Shown: positions 25,901 through 35,862, counted from the stretch's first letter. The stretch: DNA of 64,000 nucleotides from Superficieibacter sp. 1612_C1 (GCF_015234305.1 NZ_JADGMI010000001.1:806001-870000), one strand, 5' to 3'. The notes: generated by a model not told the origin, from the sequence alone. Translations and numbers: made by a program.

Positions 25901-26815
25901 TTACAGGTTTTCTGCAATCACATCATTCACCAGCCAGTCGTGAAACACCTTCACTTCATGACGCATGACATTCTGCTGAGGTGTGACGACATAATAGGAC
26001 CATTTTAGCGGCCAGCGATGTTCTGGATGCAGCTGGACAAGTTGCCCTGTCTCCAGAAGTTGTTTCACCAGGGCATGGCGAACGATCGCTACTCCGCGGC
26101 CACTGAGAGCCGACAAAATCACTGCCGACGTCGAGTTAATATGCAGGCCGCTCTCCTGTGCTTCAGGCGCATTAACGGTGTTGAGCACATCTTCCCATGA
26201 TGGAAAATCTGCGCCGGGATGCGGGGTGTCGTCATGGATTAATTTTTGCGTAGCGAGCCACTTACCGCAGGCAATTTTCTCTGATGGAACAAGTCGTGGA
26301 CTGCATACCAGCACGGCCTCTTCATTTATCAGCCAGGTTTTATTCACGCCCTGCCAGTCTCCCTGACCACAACGAATACCTATATCTGCCTCGCCGTGTG
26401 AGACATCCATCAGCCTCTCGGTCACGTTGAGCCGCAGATCAATATTTTCGTGGCTTTCAGAAAAACGGTTAAGACGATCCATTAGCCAGTTCATTACCAG
26501 AACCTGTGATGCGGTTACTACCACAACAGAACGCGCCCGACGGCCGCGCAGTTTATTTAATCCCGTTTCCAGTTTATCCAGCCCCTGAGTGATGTCCTGC
26601 AAGGCGTCCTGAGCTTCATCAACCAGAGTAAGACGCTCTTTACCCGTGCGGGTACGGTTGAGGAGCGGGTGCCCGACCCATGACTCAAGCGAGCGGACCA
26701 GTTGTCCTACGGCCGCAGGGGTAACACCCAGCTCTTCGGCAGCCCCTGTAAAGCTGCCGTGCCTCGCTGCGGCTTCAAAAGCGTGCAGCCATTTTAGTCG
26801 GTTAAGCGATCGCAC
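25901..26815 (-). CDS. LysR-family regulator (GcvA-like)
   Basis: Transcription regulator of 304 residues. The N-terminal winged helix-turn-helix begins [43 protein letters not shown], the usual start of GcvA-type LysR proteins, and the effector-binding domain follows. GTG 26815 is chosen because AAGGAG lies 6 bases upstream; ATG 26845 upstream has no such site. It is divergent from the SDR gene at 26992, which is the usual arrangement for a LysR protein and its target, so it probably controls the SDR-OsmC-MFS set. Confidence 0.87.
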   Translation of the reverse strand: MRSLNRLKWLHAFEAAARHGSFTGAAEELGVTPAAVGQLVRSLESWVGHPLLNRTRTGKERLTLVDEAQDALQDITQGLDKLETGLNKLRGRRARSVVVVTASQVLVMNWLMDRLNRFSESHENIDLRLNVTERLMDVSHGEADIGIRCGQGDWQGVNKTWLINEEAVLVCSPRLVPSEKIACGKWLATQKLIHDDTPHPGADFPSWEDVLNTVNAPEAQESGLHINSTSAVILSALSGRGVAIVRHALVKQLLETGQLVQLHPEHRWPLKWSYYVVTPQQNVMRHEVKVFHDWLVNDVIAENL

Positions 26816-26991
26816 TTGTGACTCCTTATATCGTCTGCCAGCCATTATATCTTATCAAGAAAGTTTTTCTTTTCCGGCTCGCAACTTCTTCTCATTCGTC
26901 ATCACCGATTCGCGGTGGCAATCTACCGCCACACGATAAGAGGCAACGGCTCTTATTAACACCCATCAAAATGATTTTAAAGAGGTTAGCG

Positions 26992-27768
26992 ATGAACGCA
27001 TCATTTACCGGTAAAAAACTGTTAGTGGTCGGTGGAACAAGTGGTATGGGTTTCGAAACTGCGAAACAGGTTCTGAAAAACGGCGGTAGCGTAGTGCTGG
27101 TGGGCAATCGGCAGGATAAAGCTGAACATGCTCGCAAGGCGCTGGCAGCTGACGGTCAGGTGTCAATTATCATTGCTGATTTGATGAAAGAACAGGGGAT
27201 GCAGCATGTGATGGATACCATCAACGCTGAGCATAAAGACATCAGCCTGCTGGTGAATGCGGCGGGTGTTTTCTTCCCGAAACCGTTTACCGGGCATGAC
27301 GCCTGCGACTATGACATGTATATGAATATCAACCGGGCGACTTTCTTCATTACCCGTGATGTCGTGCGCAACATGCTTGACGCTGAAATTAAAGGATCTA
27401 TCGTCAATATCGGATCCATGTGGGCACAGCAGGCTATCGGCGCAACACCATCATCCGCCTATTCTATGGCGAAAGCGGGTTTGCATGCGATGACCAAAAA
27501 CCTGGCGATTGAGCTTGGCGGAAAAGGTATCCGCGTAAATGCCGTTTCTCCGGCGGTTGTACATACTCCGATTTATGAAGGCTTCATTCCTAAAGACGAT
27601 GTGAAAGAGGTAATGAATAGCTTCGACAGTTTCCATCCCATTGGTCGCGTGGGGACACCTGAAGATATCGCTGAAACGGTAGCGTTTCTGCTTTCTGACA
27701 GGGCGGGCTGGGTCACCGGAGCCATCTGGGATATTGATGGTGGTGTGATGGCGGGCCGAAACGCCTGA
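26992..27768 (+). CDS. Short-chain dehydrogenase/reductase
   Basis: Classical SDR of 258 residues, NAD(P)-dependent. The cofactor motif is [10 protein letters not shown] (TGxxxGxG type), followed by LVNAAG, and the catalytic Ser-Tyr-Lys set is in NIGSMWAQQ and YSMAKAG. ATG 26992 follows AGAGG by 6 bases; the open frame upstream has no homology. Substrate not predictable. It is divergent from a LysR regulator and followed by OsmC and MFS genes, suggesting a response to a reactive or toxic compound. Confidence 0.9.
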   Translation: MNASFTGKKLLVVGGTSGMGFETAKQVLKNGGSVVLVGNRQDKAEHARKALAADGQVSIIIADLMKEQGMQHVMDTINAEHKDISLLVNAAGVFFPKPFTGHDACDYDMYMNINRATFFITRDVVRNMLDAEIKGSIVNIGSMWAQQAIGATPSSAYSMAKAGLHAMTKNLAIELGGKGIRVNAVSPAVVHTPIYEGFIPKDDVKEVMNSFDSFHPIGRVGTPEDIAETVAFLLSDRAGWVTGAIWDIDGGVMAGRNA

Positions 27769-27774
27769 TGAGGA

Positions 27775-27802
27775 TGCCACATGCGGCAAACCGCATGTGG
27801 CA
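27775..27802 (+). terminator. Perfect hairpin between SDR and osmC-like genes
   Basis: TGCCACATGCGG / CCGCATGTGGCA with a CAAA loop, directly after the SDR stop. A weak T-run follows 8 bases later (GAGTTTTT). It may be a partial terminator or stabilise the upstream mRNA. Confidence 0.6.
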
Positions 27803-27813
27803 CGGGAGTTTTT

Positions 27814-28287
27814 ATGGAAAATGACGTTACACAATATGAACTCGTGACGACATGGCGAGGCGGTATGACCAGCCGGACACGCTGCCAGTCATGTACGGTC
27901 GGGGGGCGCGTACAATCCTCCCAAAAATATATTATCGATTCAGATGAGCCTGAAGCGCTGGGCGGAACAGGGCTGGCACCTGGTCCCCGGGAGCTGATGC
28001 TTGCCGCATTTAACGCCTGTATGACGGCAGCTTTTATTTCTGAAGCTGACCGGCTGAACGTCACGGTAACGCATCTGGAAATTCAGACCGCCGGTAAACT
28101 CCATACAGGGTTGCCGGTCTCTTCCGTTCAGGACGTGGATGACTGGATCCACTACACCCTACACGTGAGGGGAAGTGGAGGTATCCGGGAGTTCGAGAAT
28201 ATTCATAGCGGCGTTATTAGCTCGTCACCTACCCGATGGCTACTGGCGCAGAATATGACTATCGAAGGCGATCTCATTGTTAACTGA
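27814..28287 (+). CDS. OsmC-family protein
   Basis: 157-residue protein of the OsmC/Ohr superfamily, which reduces organic hydroperoxides with cysteine thiols. The family layout is seen: VGGRVQSSQKYIIDSDEPEALGGTGLAPGPRELMLAAFNACMTA, with a cysteine in AFNACM. Only one of the usual two peroxidatic/resolving cysteines is at its expected place, so activity is uncertain. ATG 27814 follows GGGAG; ATG 27781 lies within the hairpin and is less likely. Probably in one unit with the SDR and MFS genes. Confidence 0.82.
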   Translation: MENDVTQYELVTTWRGGMTSRTRCQSCTVGGRVQSSQKYIIDSDEPEALGGTGLAPGPRELMLAAFNACMTAAFISEADRLNVTVTHLEIQTAGKLHTGLPVSSVQDVDDWIHYTLHVRGSGGIREFENIHSGVISSSPTRWLLAQNMTIEGDLIVN

Positions 28288-28338
28288 TCACGCCAGCTAT
28301 CTATTTCACCTGCAAATTAATTCGGGATAATGCCTTAG

Positions 28339-29535
28339 ATGACCACAGAACATGCTCTTTCAATATCAGAGCAAAATAATAATATCATCCGCCTTGCCGC
28401 AGCTCAGGCGCTTGCCGGAGCGAACTCGGTGGTGTTCTACGCCACCGGCGCTATTGTCGGTAATGTCATTGCCCCCAGCGCTTCGCTCTCAACGCTGCCC
28501 ATCACCATGTTTGTGCTGGGGATGGCGGCGTCGATCCTGCCTTTCGGGGCACTGGCAAAAAAAGAGGGAAGAAAAGCCGCTTTCATGACAGGAACAGGGG
28601 CCGGGGTGATTACTGGCCTGACGGCTGCTCTTGCGGTGGTGTTGGGCTCTTTTTTGCTTTTCTGTCTTGCCGCGTTCCTGGGCGGGGCCTATGCGGCAGT
28701 TGCGCTCAGTTTCCGCTTTGCAGCGACAGACGGTGTCTCTCATGAACGCCGTGCCCGGGCGTTGTCACTGGTGATGGGGGGCGGGGTGGTAGCGGGCGTC
28801 ATTGGCCCAATGCTGGTTACCGGAACAATGAATCTCTGGCCCCCCCATACTTTTGCCATCACGTTTATCGCTCAGGCGCTGGTGGCTGCGATTTCGGCTT
28901 TCATCCTGAAGGGCGTAATTCCTGCGGAGTCTGCAATAACGACAACATCCGGTGGTCGTCCTCTGCGCGAAATTATTCGTCAACCGGGATTTGCCAGAAC
29001 CGTATTCAGCGGTGCCGTGACATATATGGTCATGAATTTCTTAATGACGGCTGCGCCTTTGTCTATGCATATGCACGGTATTTCTCAGGAGGCCTCAAAT
29101 CTTGGGATCCAGTGGCATGTGATCGCCATGTACGGACCGGGATTTTTTACCGGTAAGCTTATAAACCGTTTTGGCGCTATGCGCGTTGCGGCTGCGGGGC
29201 TGCTGCTCACCGCAGGATCGGTCGTTGCCGGACTAAGCGGAACAGAGGTCCACCATTACTGGCTGTCATTGATCCTGCTGGGGCTTGGCTGGAATTTTGG
29301 GTTTATTGGTGCATCAGCAAAAATCATTGATTATCATCGGCCTGAAGAGAAAACACAGGTTCAGTCCCTGAATGATTTTGTGGTGTTTGGCGTCATGATC
29401 GTGGGCTCTTTTTCATCAGGCGCGCTTTTGAACCTCTATGGCTGGAATGCAGTATTATGGGGCTCGCTGGTGCCGGTGGGGCTGGCATTTCTGGCAATCA
29501 TTCTTGCTCGCCGCGATTCATCAGCGAGGAACTAA
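28339..29535 (+). CDS. Major facilitator superfamily transporter
   Basis: Inner-membrane protein of 398 residues with about twelve hydrophobic segments and the MFS loop motif in GALAKKEGRKAAF after helix 2. The long central loop (AESAITTTSGGRPLREIIRQPGF) separates two six-helix halves. Probable drug or metabolite exporter; substrate not predictable. It follows the OsmC gene by 51 bases and ends the cluster that began with the LysR-SDR pair. Confidence 0.88.
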   Translation: MTTEHALSISEQNNNIIRLAAAQALAGANSVVFYATGAIVGNVIAPSASLSTLPITMFVLGMAASILPFGALAKKEGRKAAFMTGTGAGVITGLTAALAVVLGSFLLFCLAAFLGGAYAAVALSFRFAATDGVSHERRARALSLVMGGGVVAGVIGPMLVTGTMNLWPPHTFAITFIAQALVAAISAFILKGVIPAESAITTTSGGRPLREIIRQPGFARTVFSGAVTYMVMNFLMTAAPLSMHMHGISQEASNLGIQWHVIAMYGPGFFTGKLINRFGAMRVAAAGLLLTAGSVVAGLSGTEVHHYWLSLILLGLGWNFGFIGASAKIIDYHRPEEKTQVQSLNDFVVFGVMIVGSFSSGALLNLYGWNAVLWGSLVPVGLAFLAIILARRDSSARN

Positions 29536-29610
29536 ATAAAGCCTGTAAAGAGGCGTCTTTATGCCTGCTAAGATCGAGGTGTTATCGTAAGCCTTTGGTT
29601 TTAATTGATT

Positions 29611-30304
29611 AGAGTGAGGGGGACTGGCTGCGCTCGGCCGTTGTCGAACCCCGGTCGGGGGTTCTCATCCCCCCCTGGCTTGGGGGATATACATAAGCAA
29701 AAAGCCCGTACTTTCGTACAGGCTCTCAACTCGAATATGGCGGTGAGGGGGGGATTGACTCGCTGCGCTCGCCCTGCGGGCAGCCTCCTCGCAGGCTCGT
29801 CGTCTGTCCAACGGGCTGTCGCCCGTTGTCGAACCCCGGTCGGGGGTTCTCATCCCCCCTGGCTTGGGGGATATATATAAGCAAAAAGCCCGTACTTTCG
29901 TACAGGCTCTCAACTTGAATATGGCGGTGAGGGGGGGATTGACTCGCTGCGCTCGCCCTGCGGGCAGCCTCCTCGCAGGCTCGTCGTCTGTCCAACGGGC
30001 TGTCGCCCGTTGTCGAACCCCGGTCGGGGGTTCTCATCCCCCCTGGCTTGGGGGATATATATAAGCAAAAAGCCCGTACTTTCGTACAGGCTCTCAACTT
30101 GAATATGGCGGTGAGGGGGGGATTGACTCGCTGCGCTCGCCCTGCGGGCAGCCTCCTCGCAGGCTCGTCGTCTGTCCAACGGGCTGTCGCCCGTTGTCGA
30201 ACCCCGGTCGGGGGTTCTCATCCCCCCTGGCTTGGGGGATATATATAAGCAAAAAGCCCGTACTTTCGTACAGGCTCTCAACTTGAATATGGCGGTGAGG
30301 GGGG
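29611..30304 (-). repeat. Tandem 184-bp repeats downstream of tRNA-Ser
   Basis: Three near-identical 184-bp units begin at 29753, 29937 and 30121; a shorter, diverged unit fills 29611-29752. The last unit runs into the 3' end of tRNA-Ser(GGA). Read on the minus strand each unit holds about 18 bases of the tRNA 3' end (CTCACCGCCA), an intrinsic terminator (AGCCTGTAC GAAA GTACGGGCTTTTT), and a GC-rich segment with a second tRNA T-arm-like hairpin. Open frames across this region are periodic artefacts of the repeat. Confidence 0.9.
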
Positions 30305-30377
30305 GATTCGAACCCCCGATACGTTGCCGTATACACACTTTCCAGGCGTGCTCCTTCAGCCACTCGGACACCTCACC
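30290..30377 (-). tRNA. tRNA-Ser(GGA), copy 1
   Basis: 88-base gene with encoded CCA. On the minus strand it begins GGTGAGGTGTCCGAG, has anticodon GGA in the CTGGAAA loop, a long variable arm, the T-loop GGTTCGAATCC, and ends CTCACCGCCA. It reads UCC/UCU codons and corresponds in position to E. coli serX. Repeat-borne terminators follow directly. Confidence 0.95.
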
Positions 30378-30525
30378 ATATTGTCTGTCACCGTCCTCGA
30401 GGGGGGCGACGGGGCGCTACTATAGGGAGTTGCGGGGAAACGGTCAAGCATAATTTCTGCTTTATGTTTCTTTCGGTTAAGCAATAAGCATCCCCCGCGC
30501 TGGTGACAGCGTGGGGGATAGGGTA

Positions 30526-31203
30526 TTAGCGCTGGGAGTCCAGTTTTTCGCTGTTTTGCGCCACTTCCTGCGCTTTGGTGTAGCTTTCCATCAACAGCTG
30601 ATAGGCCGGGAACACTTTGGTGTACACTTCTGCCCACTCGCCCGCATCTTCGCGGTTCCACGTCGCCTGAAGCTCCGATGCCACGGCACCGGTATCTATC
30701 GGTACTACGCCCGCCTGAACGATGCGAGCCAGCGTAATTTCCTGCGCCATCTTGCTGTATGTACCGGACGCGTCGATTACAGCAAACACTTTATACCCTT
30801 CAGCCACGGCGCTGATTGACGGGAATGCCATGCAGACGCTGGTGATGGTGCCAGCAATAATCAACGTTTTTCGCCCTGTGGCTTTTACTGCGGCGACAAA
30901 TTCCGGGTTATCCCAGGCGTTAATCTCGCCTTTACGGGCAACATACTGAGCGTGCGGCGCGTTAGCATGAATTTCCGGGATCAGCGGGCCGTTTGGCCCC
31001 TGTGGTACAGAGGCCGTGGTGATCACTGGCAGTTTCGCCAGCGTCGCTATTTTCGCCAGCGCGGCGGCACGCGCCCGCAACTCCGGCATTGGCATATCGC
31101 CAACGGTTTGAAACAGGCCGCTTTGATGATCGATCAGCAGCATGACTGCATCATTCGCATCAATGACCGGACGGGCACCATTAAAGTTAGCTGGAGTAGA
31201 CAT
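30526..31203 (-). CDS. Isochorismatase-family hydrolase (YcaC-like)
   Basis: Cysteine hydrolase of 225 residues, similar to E. coli YcaC. The probable catalytic triad is Asp in LLIDHQSG, Lys in ARKGEINAW and Cys in TSVCMAFPS. Natural substrate unknown. Start ATG follows AGGAG. It lies 18 bases downstream of the pirin gene and should be co-transcribed with it. A divergent LysR gene upstream is the likely regulator. Confidence 0.9.
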   Translation of the reverse strand: MSTPANFNGARPVIDANDAVMLLIDHQSGLFQTVGDMPMPELRARAAALAKIATLAKLPVITTASVPQGPNGPLIPEIHANAPHAQYVARKGEINAWDNPEFVAAVKATGRKTLIIAGTITSVCMAFPSISAVAEGYKVFAVIDASGTYSKMAQEITLARIVQAGVVPIDTGAVASELQATWNREDAGEWAEVYTKVFPAYQLLMESYTKAQEVAQNSEKLDSQR

Positions 31204-31221
31204 CGTATTCTCCTGTATCGT

Positions 31222-32082
31222 TTACATCTGGCCAAAGCGGCCGGTATTGAAATCACGGATGGCTTCCGCAATTTCAGCATTGGTGTTCATTACGAAGGGG
31301 CCGTAGCCGACAATCGGTTCGTTTAACGGTTCTCCCGCCAGCGCCAGCACTTTGGCGTCGCTGTTGGCGCGAAGATGGATTTTGCTCTCTTCCTCACTCA
31401 GTACGATCAACTGCGATTCATGAGCGGTGGTATCGCCGTTGATCTCCACACTGCCTTCGGTAACAACCAGCGCGCTACTCCAGCCGACCGGTTGTTCAAG
31501 GGTAACTTCACGATTCTGACGTAAGGCTATATCCCACACGTTTATTGGTGAGAACGTATGCGCCGGGCCTGGTGTACCCGCGTAATTCCCCGCGATAACG
31601 CGTATCTGGCCGCTGTCGTCGGAAAGCGCGATAACAGGGATCGCGGCGTCAGTGATACTTTGATACCCCGGAGAGGTCATCTTGTCTTTAGCCGGCAAAT
31701 TGACCCACAGTTGCGCCATTTTCAGCTCGCCTCCCTGGCGTGAAAATGCCTCCGAATGAAACTCCTGATGCAGAATGCCTGAGCCTGCCGTCATCCACTG
31801 CACATCGCCTGGCCTGATAACGCCGCCGTTGCCGGTTGAGTCGCGGTGTTCAACTTCACCGGCGTAAACGATAGTGACAGTTTCAAACCCGCGGTGCGGA
31901 TGCTCGCCAACGCCGCGTTTCATATCATCCGCAGGGAAGGTGTGCGGTCCGGCATAATCCAACAATAGAAAAGGACTCAGGCTTTTGCCGTGCGACTGAT
32001 AAGAAAATAATGAACGAACCGGGAAGCCATCGCCCACCCAGTGTGGATGTGGCGCGGTATATACACCCGTAATCTGTTTCAT
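31222..32082 (-). CDS. Pirin-family protein
   Basis: Bicupin of 286 residues. The metal-site residues of pirins are visible: EHPHRGFETVTIVYAGEVEHRDS supplies histidines and HQEFHSE the remaining ligands. Some pirins have quercetin dioxygenase activity. ATG 32082 is used (AGGAG 7 bases upstream), 11 residues shorter than the longest reading. Head of the pirin-isochorismatase operon, divergent from the LysR gene. Confidence 0.9.
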   Translation of the reverse strand: MKQITGVYTAPHPHWVGDGFPVRSLFSYQSHGKSLSPFLLLDYAGPHTFPADDMKRGVGEHPHRGFETVTIVYAGEVEHRDSTGNGGVIRPGDVQWMTAGSGILHQEFHSEAFSRQGGELKMAQLWVNLPAKDKMTSPGYQSITDAAIPVIALSDDSGQIRVIAGNYAGTPGPAHTFSPINVWDIALRQNREVTLEQPVGWSSALVVTEGSVEINGDTTAHESQLIVLSEEESKIHLRANSDAKVLALAGEPLNEPIVGYGPFVMNTNAEIAEAIRDFNTGRFGQM

Positions 32083-32197
32083 TTGTTTCTCCTTTATAAT
32101 GAGCTTTGATGTCAATTAGCTTATATTTAGATTTAATACTTCGGTAGATAACTAAAATGGTTCACACTGTTGCAGAAAATGGAACGATGGGATGGCG

Positions 32198-33102
32198 ATG
32201 CAGGATCTGAATGATTTCGTTTGGTTTGTTCACGTTGTTGAGCATGGCGGTTTTGCGGCGGCCGGACGAGCACTGGATACGCCAAAATCAAAACTTAGCC
32301 GTCGCATTGCGCAACTGGAGGAGAATCTCGGCGTCCGGCTTATTCACCGCACGACGCGAAAATTTACGGTAACGGAAGTGGGTCACGCTTTCTACCAGCA
32401 CTGTAAAGCGATGCTGATTGAGGCAGAGGCGGCTCAGGATGCGATTGCCATGGTGCGTGCCGAGCCGAGAGGAAGGGTAAAACTCACCTGTCCAGTGACG
32501 CTGCTGCATGTCCATATCGGCCCGATGTTGGCAAGATTTATGATGCGTTATCCAGGGATCCATCTGCAACTGGAAGCGACAAATCGGCAAGTGGATTTGG
32601 TGGGCGAAGGCGTTGATGTCGCTATACGTGTACGTCCTCGTCCCTTTGATGACAGTGATTTAGTTATGAAGGTATTGGCCGATCGGGGACATTGCCTGGT
32701 TGCCAGCCCTGCGCTGGTACAAAAAATGGGAAAACCGCAATCGCCTGCGGAGTTGAGTCAGTGGCCGGGATTAAGCATGTCGGCTGGCAAGCATATTCAT
32801 AAATGGGCGCTTGGCCGCATGGACGGCGCGCGAGCGGAGATCCACTTTACGCCGCGATTTATCACTTCCGATATGCTGGCGCTACGGGAAGCGGCAATTG
32901 CCGGCGTCGGAATTGTGCAGTTACCGATCCTGATGGTTCGCGATCAGTTGGCTTCCGGCGAGTTAATCGGGTGCTATCCGAATGGGAGCCGCGGCGTGAA
33001 GTTATCCATGTGGTTTTCCCTTCCCGGCGGGGACTCTTGCCTGCGGTCAGAGCGTTGGTTGACTTTTTGACCGAAGAGTATGAACGAATGGTAGAGGAAT
33101 AA
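32198..33102 (+). pseudogene. LysR-family regulator, frameshifted
   Basis: LysR-type regulator: N-terminal HTH (DLNDFVWFVHVVEHGGFAAAGRALDTPKSKLSRRIAQLE) and a normal effector domain until about base 32970. There the reading frame changes: in the original frame the protein ends GGDSCLRSERWLTF at 33070, whereas the +1 frame continues with the family's expected C-terminus (EWEPRREVIHVVFPSRRGLLP to 33102). One missing base near ATCGGGTGC would explain it. It is either a real mutation or a sequencing error. Only the last 40 or so residues are affected. Divergent from pirin-isochorismatase, its presumed target. Confidence 0.8.
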
Positions 33103-33871
33103 AAGGGGAAGTGGGATTAACTCGTTGCGGGCAGCCTCCTCTGCACTCACGCCTGCATGTGTTCACGACTTCCTGTGGAAAATGGCTGGCATCGGTAGGG
33201 TACTCACTCAACGCTTACGGTAAAAGATGCATTGTGCGTCTACACTACTAACAGTTGCAACGGCGGAAGTGCTTGAACAGTAACCCAATTGCTACGTTCT
33301 GCTCTCTGGAGCGAAAACCTGAAAAATCGGCCTCCATCGACTCTCCATAATTGTATAAAAAAAGAACAGCAATGTGTTGTTATGTGACAAGTGAGAATGA
33401 GTTTTATTTTTAACATTTATAGGGATCGACTTTAACAGATGTTATACATTTCGTTATAAAAGTCCTTGTACACAGGATATTTTTGTCCATTTTAGTCGGA
33501 CGTAACTTCTATAATCCGTTTGATTTCCTTATGTTACTATGTGTAATTATATTATATCTACTCTAGTTAAATAAAATGTTACACACCGCGAGATTCTTAA
33601 TGTTTGACATAGGAATTTGCTTAAAACTAATCTATGTGCATTATGAATATTTGATTTTGTTAATTTTCTTCTGGCGGGGTGAATTAAAATGAGAAACCTT
33701 ATTTAATGTTTTACTAAGCAGTTTTGAAATCATCACATAAATAGAGCGTGTTTTACGACTCTCATTTTTTTGGCGTATTTTAATACGGCCTGGTTTACTG
33801 ATGGTTGCAGCATTGCTTGTGTTTCGTTGAAGAATGAATATTAACTATAATTTTTTCTCTTAGGGTGCATC
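33103..33871. other. AT-rich intergenic stretch with repeat fragment
   Basis: About 770 bases without a credible gene. A degenerate piece of the 184-bp tRNA-flanking repeat is present at 33113-33141 (GGATTAACTCGTTGCGGGCAG then CCTCCTC). The rest becomes markedly AT-rich from 33340 on, unlike the neighbouring genes. No operator of the island type is seen. Confidence 0.6.
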
Positions 33872-34042
33872 ATGAAATTTAAGCAAAACTTGATGGCTAC
33901 TTCAATAACGTTAGTGCTGACGGTGAGTACAAAAGCTTCAGGATTTTACAAAGAGAAAAAGAAAAACGATCATAATCACATTCAGAATGTTGGGCTTGAG
34001 CATTCGAATGATAGCTTTCATCAAACGGACTCGTTGATCTGA
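33872..34042 (+). CDS. Small secreted hypothetical peptide
   Basis: 56-residue frame starting MKFKQNLMATSITLVLTVSTKASG, which reads as a signal peptide, followed by a short polar part with several His and Lys. AGGGTG lies 6 bases upstream of the ATG. No recognised family. It lies in the AT-rich block and may be an orphan of horizontal origin. Confidence 0.45.
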   Translation: MKFKQNLMATSITLVLTVSTKASGFYKEKKKNDHNHIQNVGLEHSNDSFHQTDSLI

Positions 34043-34214
34043 AAAAAGCTGCCGGAAAAGATAAATAATAAACGTAAACCGAGGGGAGCTATGGCACACC
34101 AGATTGGTGCTAAAAGCTTTAGTGACGGCTGTATACCGCTTGACCTTTATACCTGTTATTTCTTTTACCTTATAGGGTGGTAAAAGATTATTAATCTCAG
34201 AGGGATAGTTTTGT

Positions 34215-34328
34215 ATGAGAAATGGCGAAATAATGATTTCAAAACGTGCAGCCTGGATTATGGTTTTCATAATTGGTGTTTTATTTTGGATTACATTTGG
34301 ATTTGGAGTTTATTTTGTCTTCTTCTGA
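34215..34328 (+). CDS. Small single-span membrane peptide
   Basis: 37-residue frame with one transmembrane segment (AWIMVFIIGVLFWITFGFG). The RAAW-VF-LFW pattern faintly recalls E. coli YmiA. It overlaps the next small frame by 14 bases. Function unknown. Confidence 0.4.
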   Translation: MRNGEIMISKRAAWIMVFIIGVLFWITFGFGVYFVFF

Positions 34329-34464
34329 TAAAGATGATTCTTTCAGCCACGAAGAGGCAAATGTAAGGAAGGACGATGCAGAAATCTTTCCTTCCTTAAT
34401 GTTGTCTGAAGATCAGGTAGCATTCATTAAACTTTTGCTTGAGAGTTGCGATAAAGACGAATAA
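34315..34464 (+). CDS. Small acidic hypothetical protein
   Basis: 49 residues from a TTG start (GGAG about 8 bases upstream), very acidic at both ends (SSSDKDDSFSHEE and ESCDKDE) with a short hydrophobic helix (VAFIKLLLE). Start uncertain. Overlap with the membrane peptide suggests coupling. Confidence 0.35.
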   Translation: MSSSDKDDSFSHEEANVRKDDAEIFPSLMLSEDQVAFIKLLLESCDKDE

Positions 34465-34509
34465 TTCATTCTGAATGACGGAATTTCCTTGTGAAATTTA
34501 TAATTAAAA

Positions 34510-34743
34510 ATGCACGCACATCTCTCGGGGTTCAGGCCCATAACGCTAAGCGAACAGCAAATGATAATAGTCGATATTGCTGCTTATAATGCAATGCGGT
34601 TATGGTGTGATAACGCCAAAGAAAAAGAGATCAGGGAAATTGAAATGGAGCAACCTCAAGAGCTTCGGCCGTACTTCAGAAAACAGTTTAAATATTGGTT
34701 AAGTCTCTATACCGAACCATTATTTTTTCTTAGTGAGGATTAA
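34510..34743 (+). CDS. Hypothetical protein, 77 residues
   Basis: Frame beginning MHAHLSGFRPITLSEQQM with a helical, charged middle (EKEIREIEMEQPQELRPYF) and an aromatic C-terminus (SLYTEPLFFLSED). No signal peptide or known motif. No strong ribosome-binding site is seen. Low GC like its neighbours. Confidence 0.4.
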   Translation: MHAHLSGFRPITLSEQQMIIVDIAAYNAMRLWCDNAKEKEIREIEMEQPQELRPYFRKQFKYWLSLYTEPLFFLSED

Positions 34744-34886
34744 AAAGTATCATATAAGCTGTATGTGCTTCCCATTGCGTTTTTTTACTTGCTACGCAGG
34801 TTAAGGTGGGATTTTTAAGCTTTGAAAGATTTTATCATTTTTAGATGATAACCCTTTACTGATGTCTGGATGATATTGATTCTTGT

Positions 34887-35096
34887 ATGCCCTCTGATAC
34901 AGCTTCGCTTGCCTCTGCCAGATACCCCGAAAATGAAAGCACTATTACAGTTTTTTTCGTCAGCACACCTTCACAAACCGAACATGCACTGCGATTCAGC
35001 CACCTCTTTCAGACCCTGCCAGTAATAGAGCTGACGCCGTTTGAAAGGGCAAACGAAGTGCTCTACAGTCTAAAACAGGGTCAGGCGCGCTACTGA
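34887..35096 (+). pseudogene. Possible alcohol dehydrogenase C-terminal remnant
   Basis: The last about 45 codons (ALRFSHLFQTLPVIELTPFERANEVL then YSLKQGQARY) look like the C-terminus of a medium-chain zinc alcohol dehydrogenase, where FxxANEVLxxLKxGxxRY is typical. The catalytic and cofactor domains are absent and the end is cut two to five residues early. Probably a deletion remnant. Confidence 0.4.
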
Positions 35097-35289
35097 ATAG
35101 TACTTACAATGAATCAGAATAATTAATCATATGTCGACAGAATATAACTGCGTGGCCTTTTATGTCACCGGAGCATGTGTTGGTCATGGCGGAAAAACTG
35201 GGCATTCAGGTTATACCGGCGCTGGCGAAGCGTAAATCATAACATTAACGGTAGAGGTGACAGCCTCTGCCATCGGGACGGACGACATT

Positions 35290-35744
35290 ATGTTGCAAAA
35301 ACAGTTGGCGCTATTCAGCGCATTCCCCCTGCTGGTCTGGGCCAGCGAGCCGATCCGTTCTGCCCGTACTGCAAACAATTCTGGGCAGCTGCCCGACCAT
35401 GGATCAGTTCCGGTAAAGTGGAACTGAACACGCTGTTAGTGGCGGTGATTAACCCGAAAAGCGGGCAATATGCGTCGGCAATCCTTAACGCTGATGATCC
35501 TGCGAAAGCCTGGAGCGACTATGAAATGTCTAACGGGAAAAAGCGCCCTGAACCGCCAGCCAGTACACCGAAAGAGACCTTCAACCTGCTGCAATACCAT
35601 CAGCAGCTGATGGACGAAACCGGTGCAGTAGCAACCCCGGCAATTTATTACATGAATGACAAACAGGAGCTTCAGCAGGTTGTCGGAATGCCTGACGAGA
35701 AACAACTGGAAGCTATGTTCGGGCCTAAACCCCCTTCAGCTTAA
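35290..35744 (+). pseudogene. DsbG-like thiol isomerase remnant
   Basis: The catalytic domain of DsbG is clear: DPFCPYCKQFW with the CPYC active site, then ARPWISSGKVELNTLLV and the cis-proline region VATPAIYYMND. A signal-peptide-like start (MLQKQLALFSAFPLLVWAS) lies at 35290 but in a different frame and joins the catalytic domain with about 100 codons of the N-terminal dimerisation domain missing. The gene is therefore an internal deletion plus frameshift. A further unassigned remnant ends at about 35238 (SPEHVLVMAEKLGIQVIPALAK). Confidence 0.75.
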
Positions 35745-35862
35745 GCTCAAAGCGGGCTCTGCATTGCGACAGCCAACTATATGCAGGGCCGATTGTATTC
35801 TGGGACAGGCGCACTCTAACAACGATCCTGATACGCCTGGATTATCGTGGCGAGCCAGCGGC

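Noticed and set aside
29753..30304. CRISPR-like periodicity
   Set aside because: The whole 184-bp unit is repeated with no unique spacers, and it contains tRNA and terminator sequence; no cas genes.
29605..30371. Several overlapping open frames with a repeated peptide (KVRAFCLYISPKPGGM)
   Set aside because: They only translate the 184-bp repeat and tRNA; 184 is not a multiple of 3, and the peptides recur with repeat phase.
33441..33465. GTTATACATTTCGTTATAAAAG as a further Zur-like box
   Set aside because: Not palindromic around TTATAA and not upstream of a metal gene.
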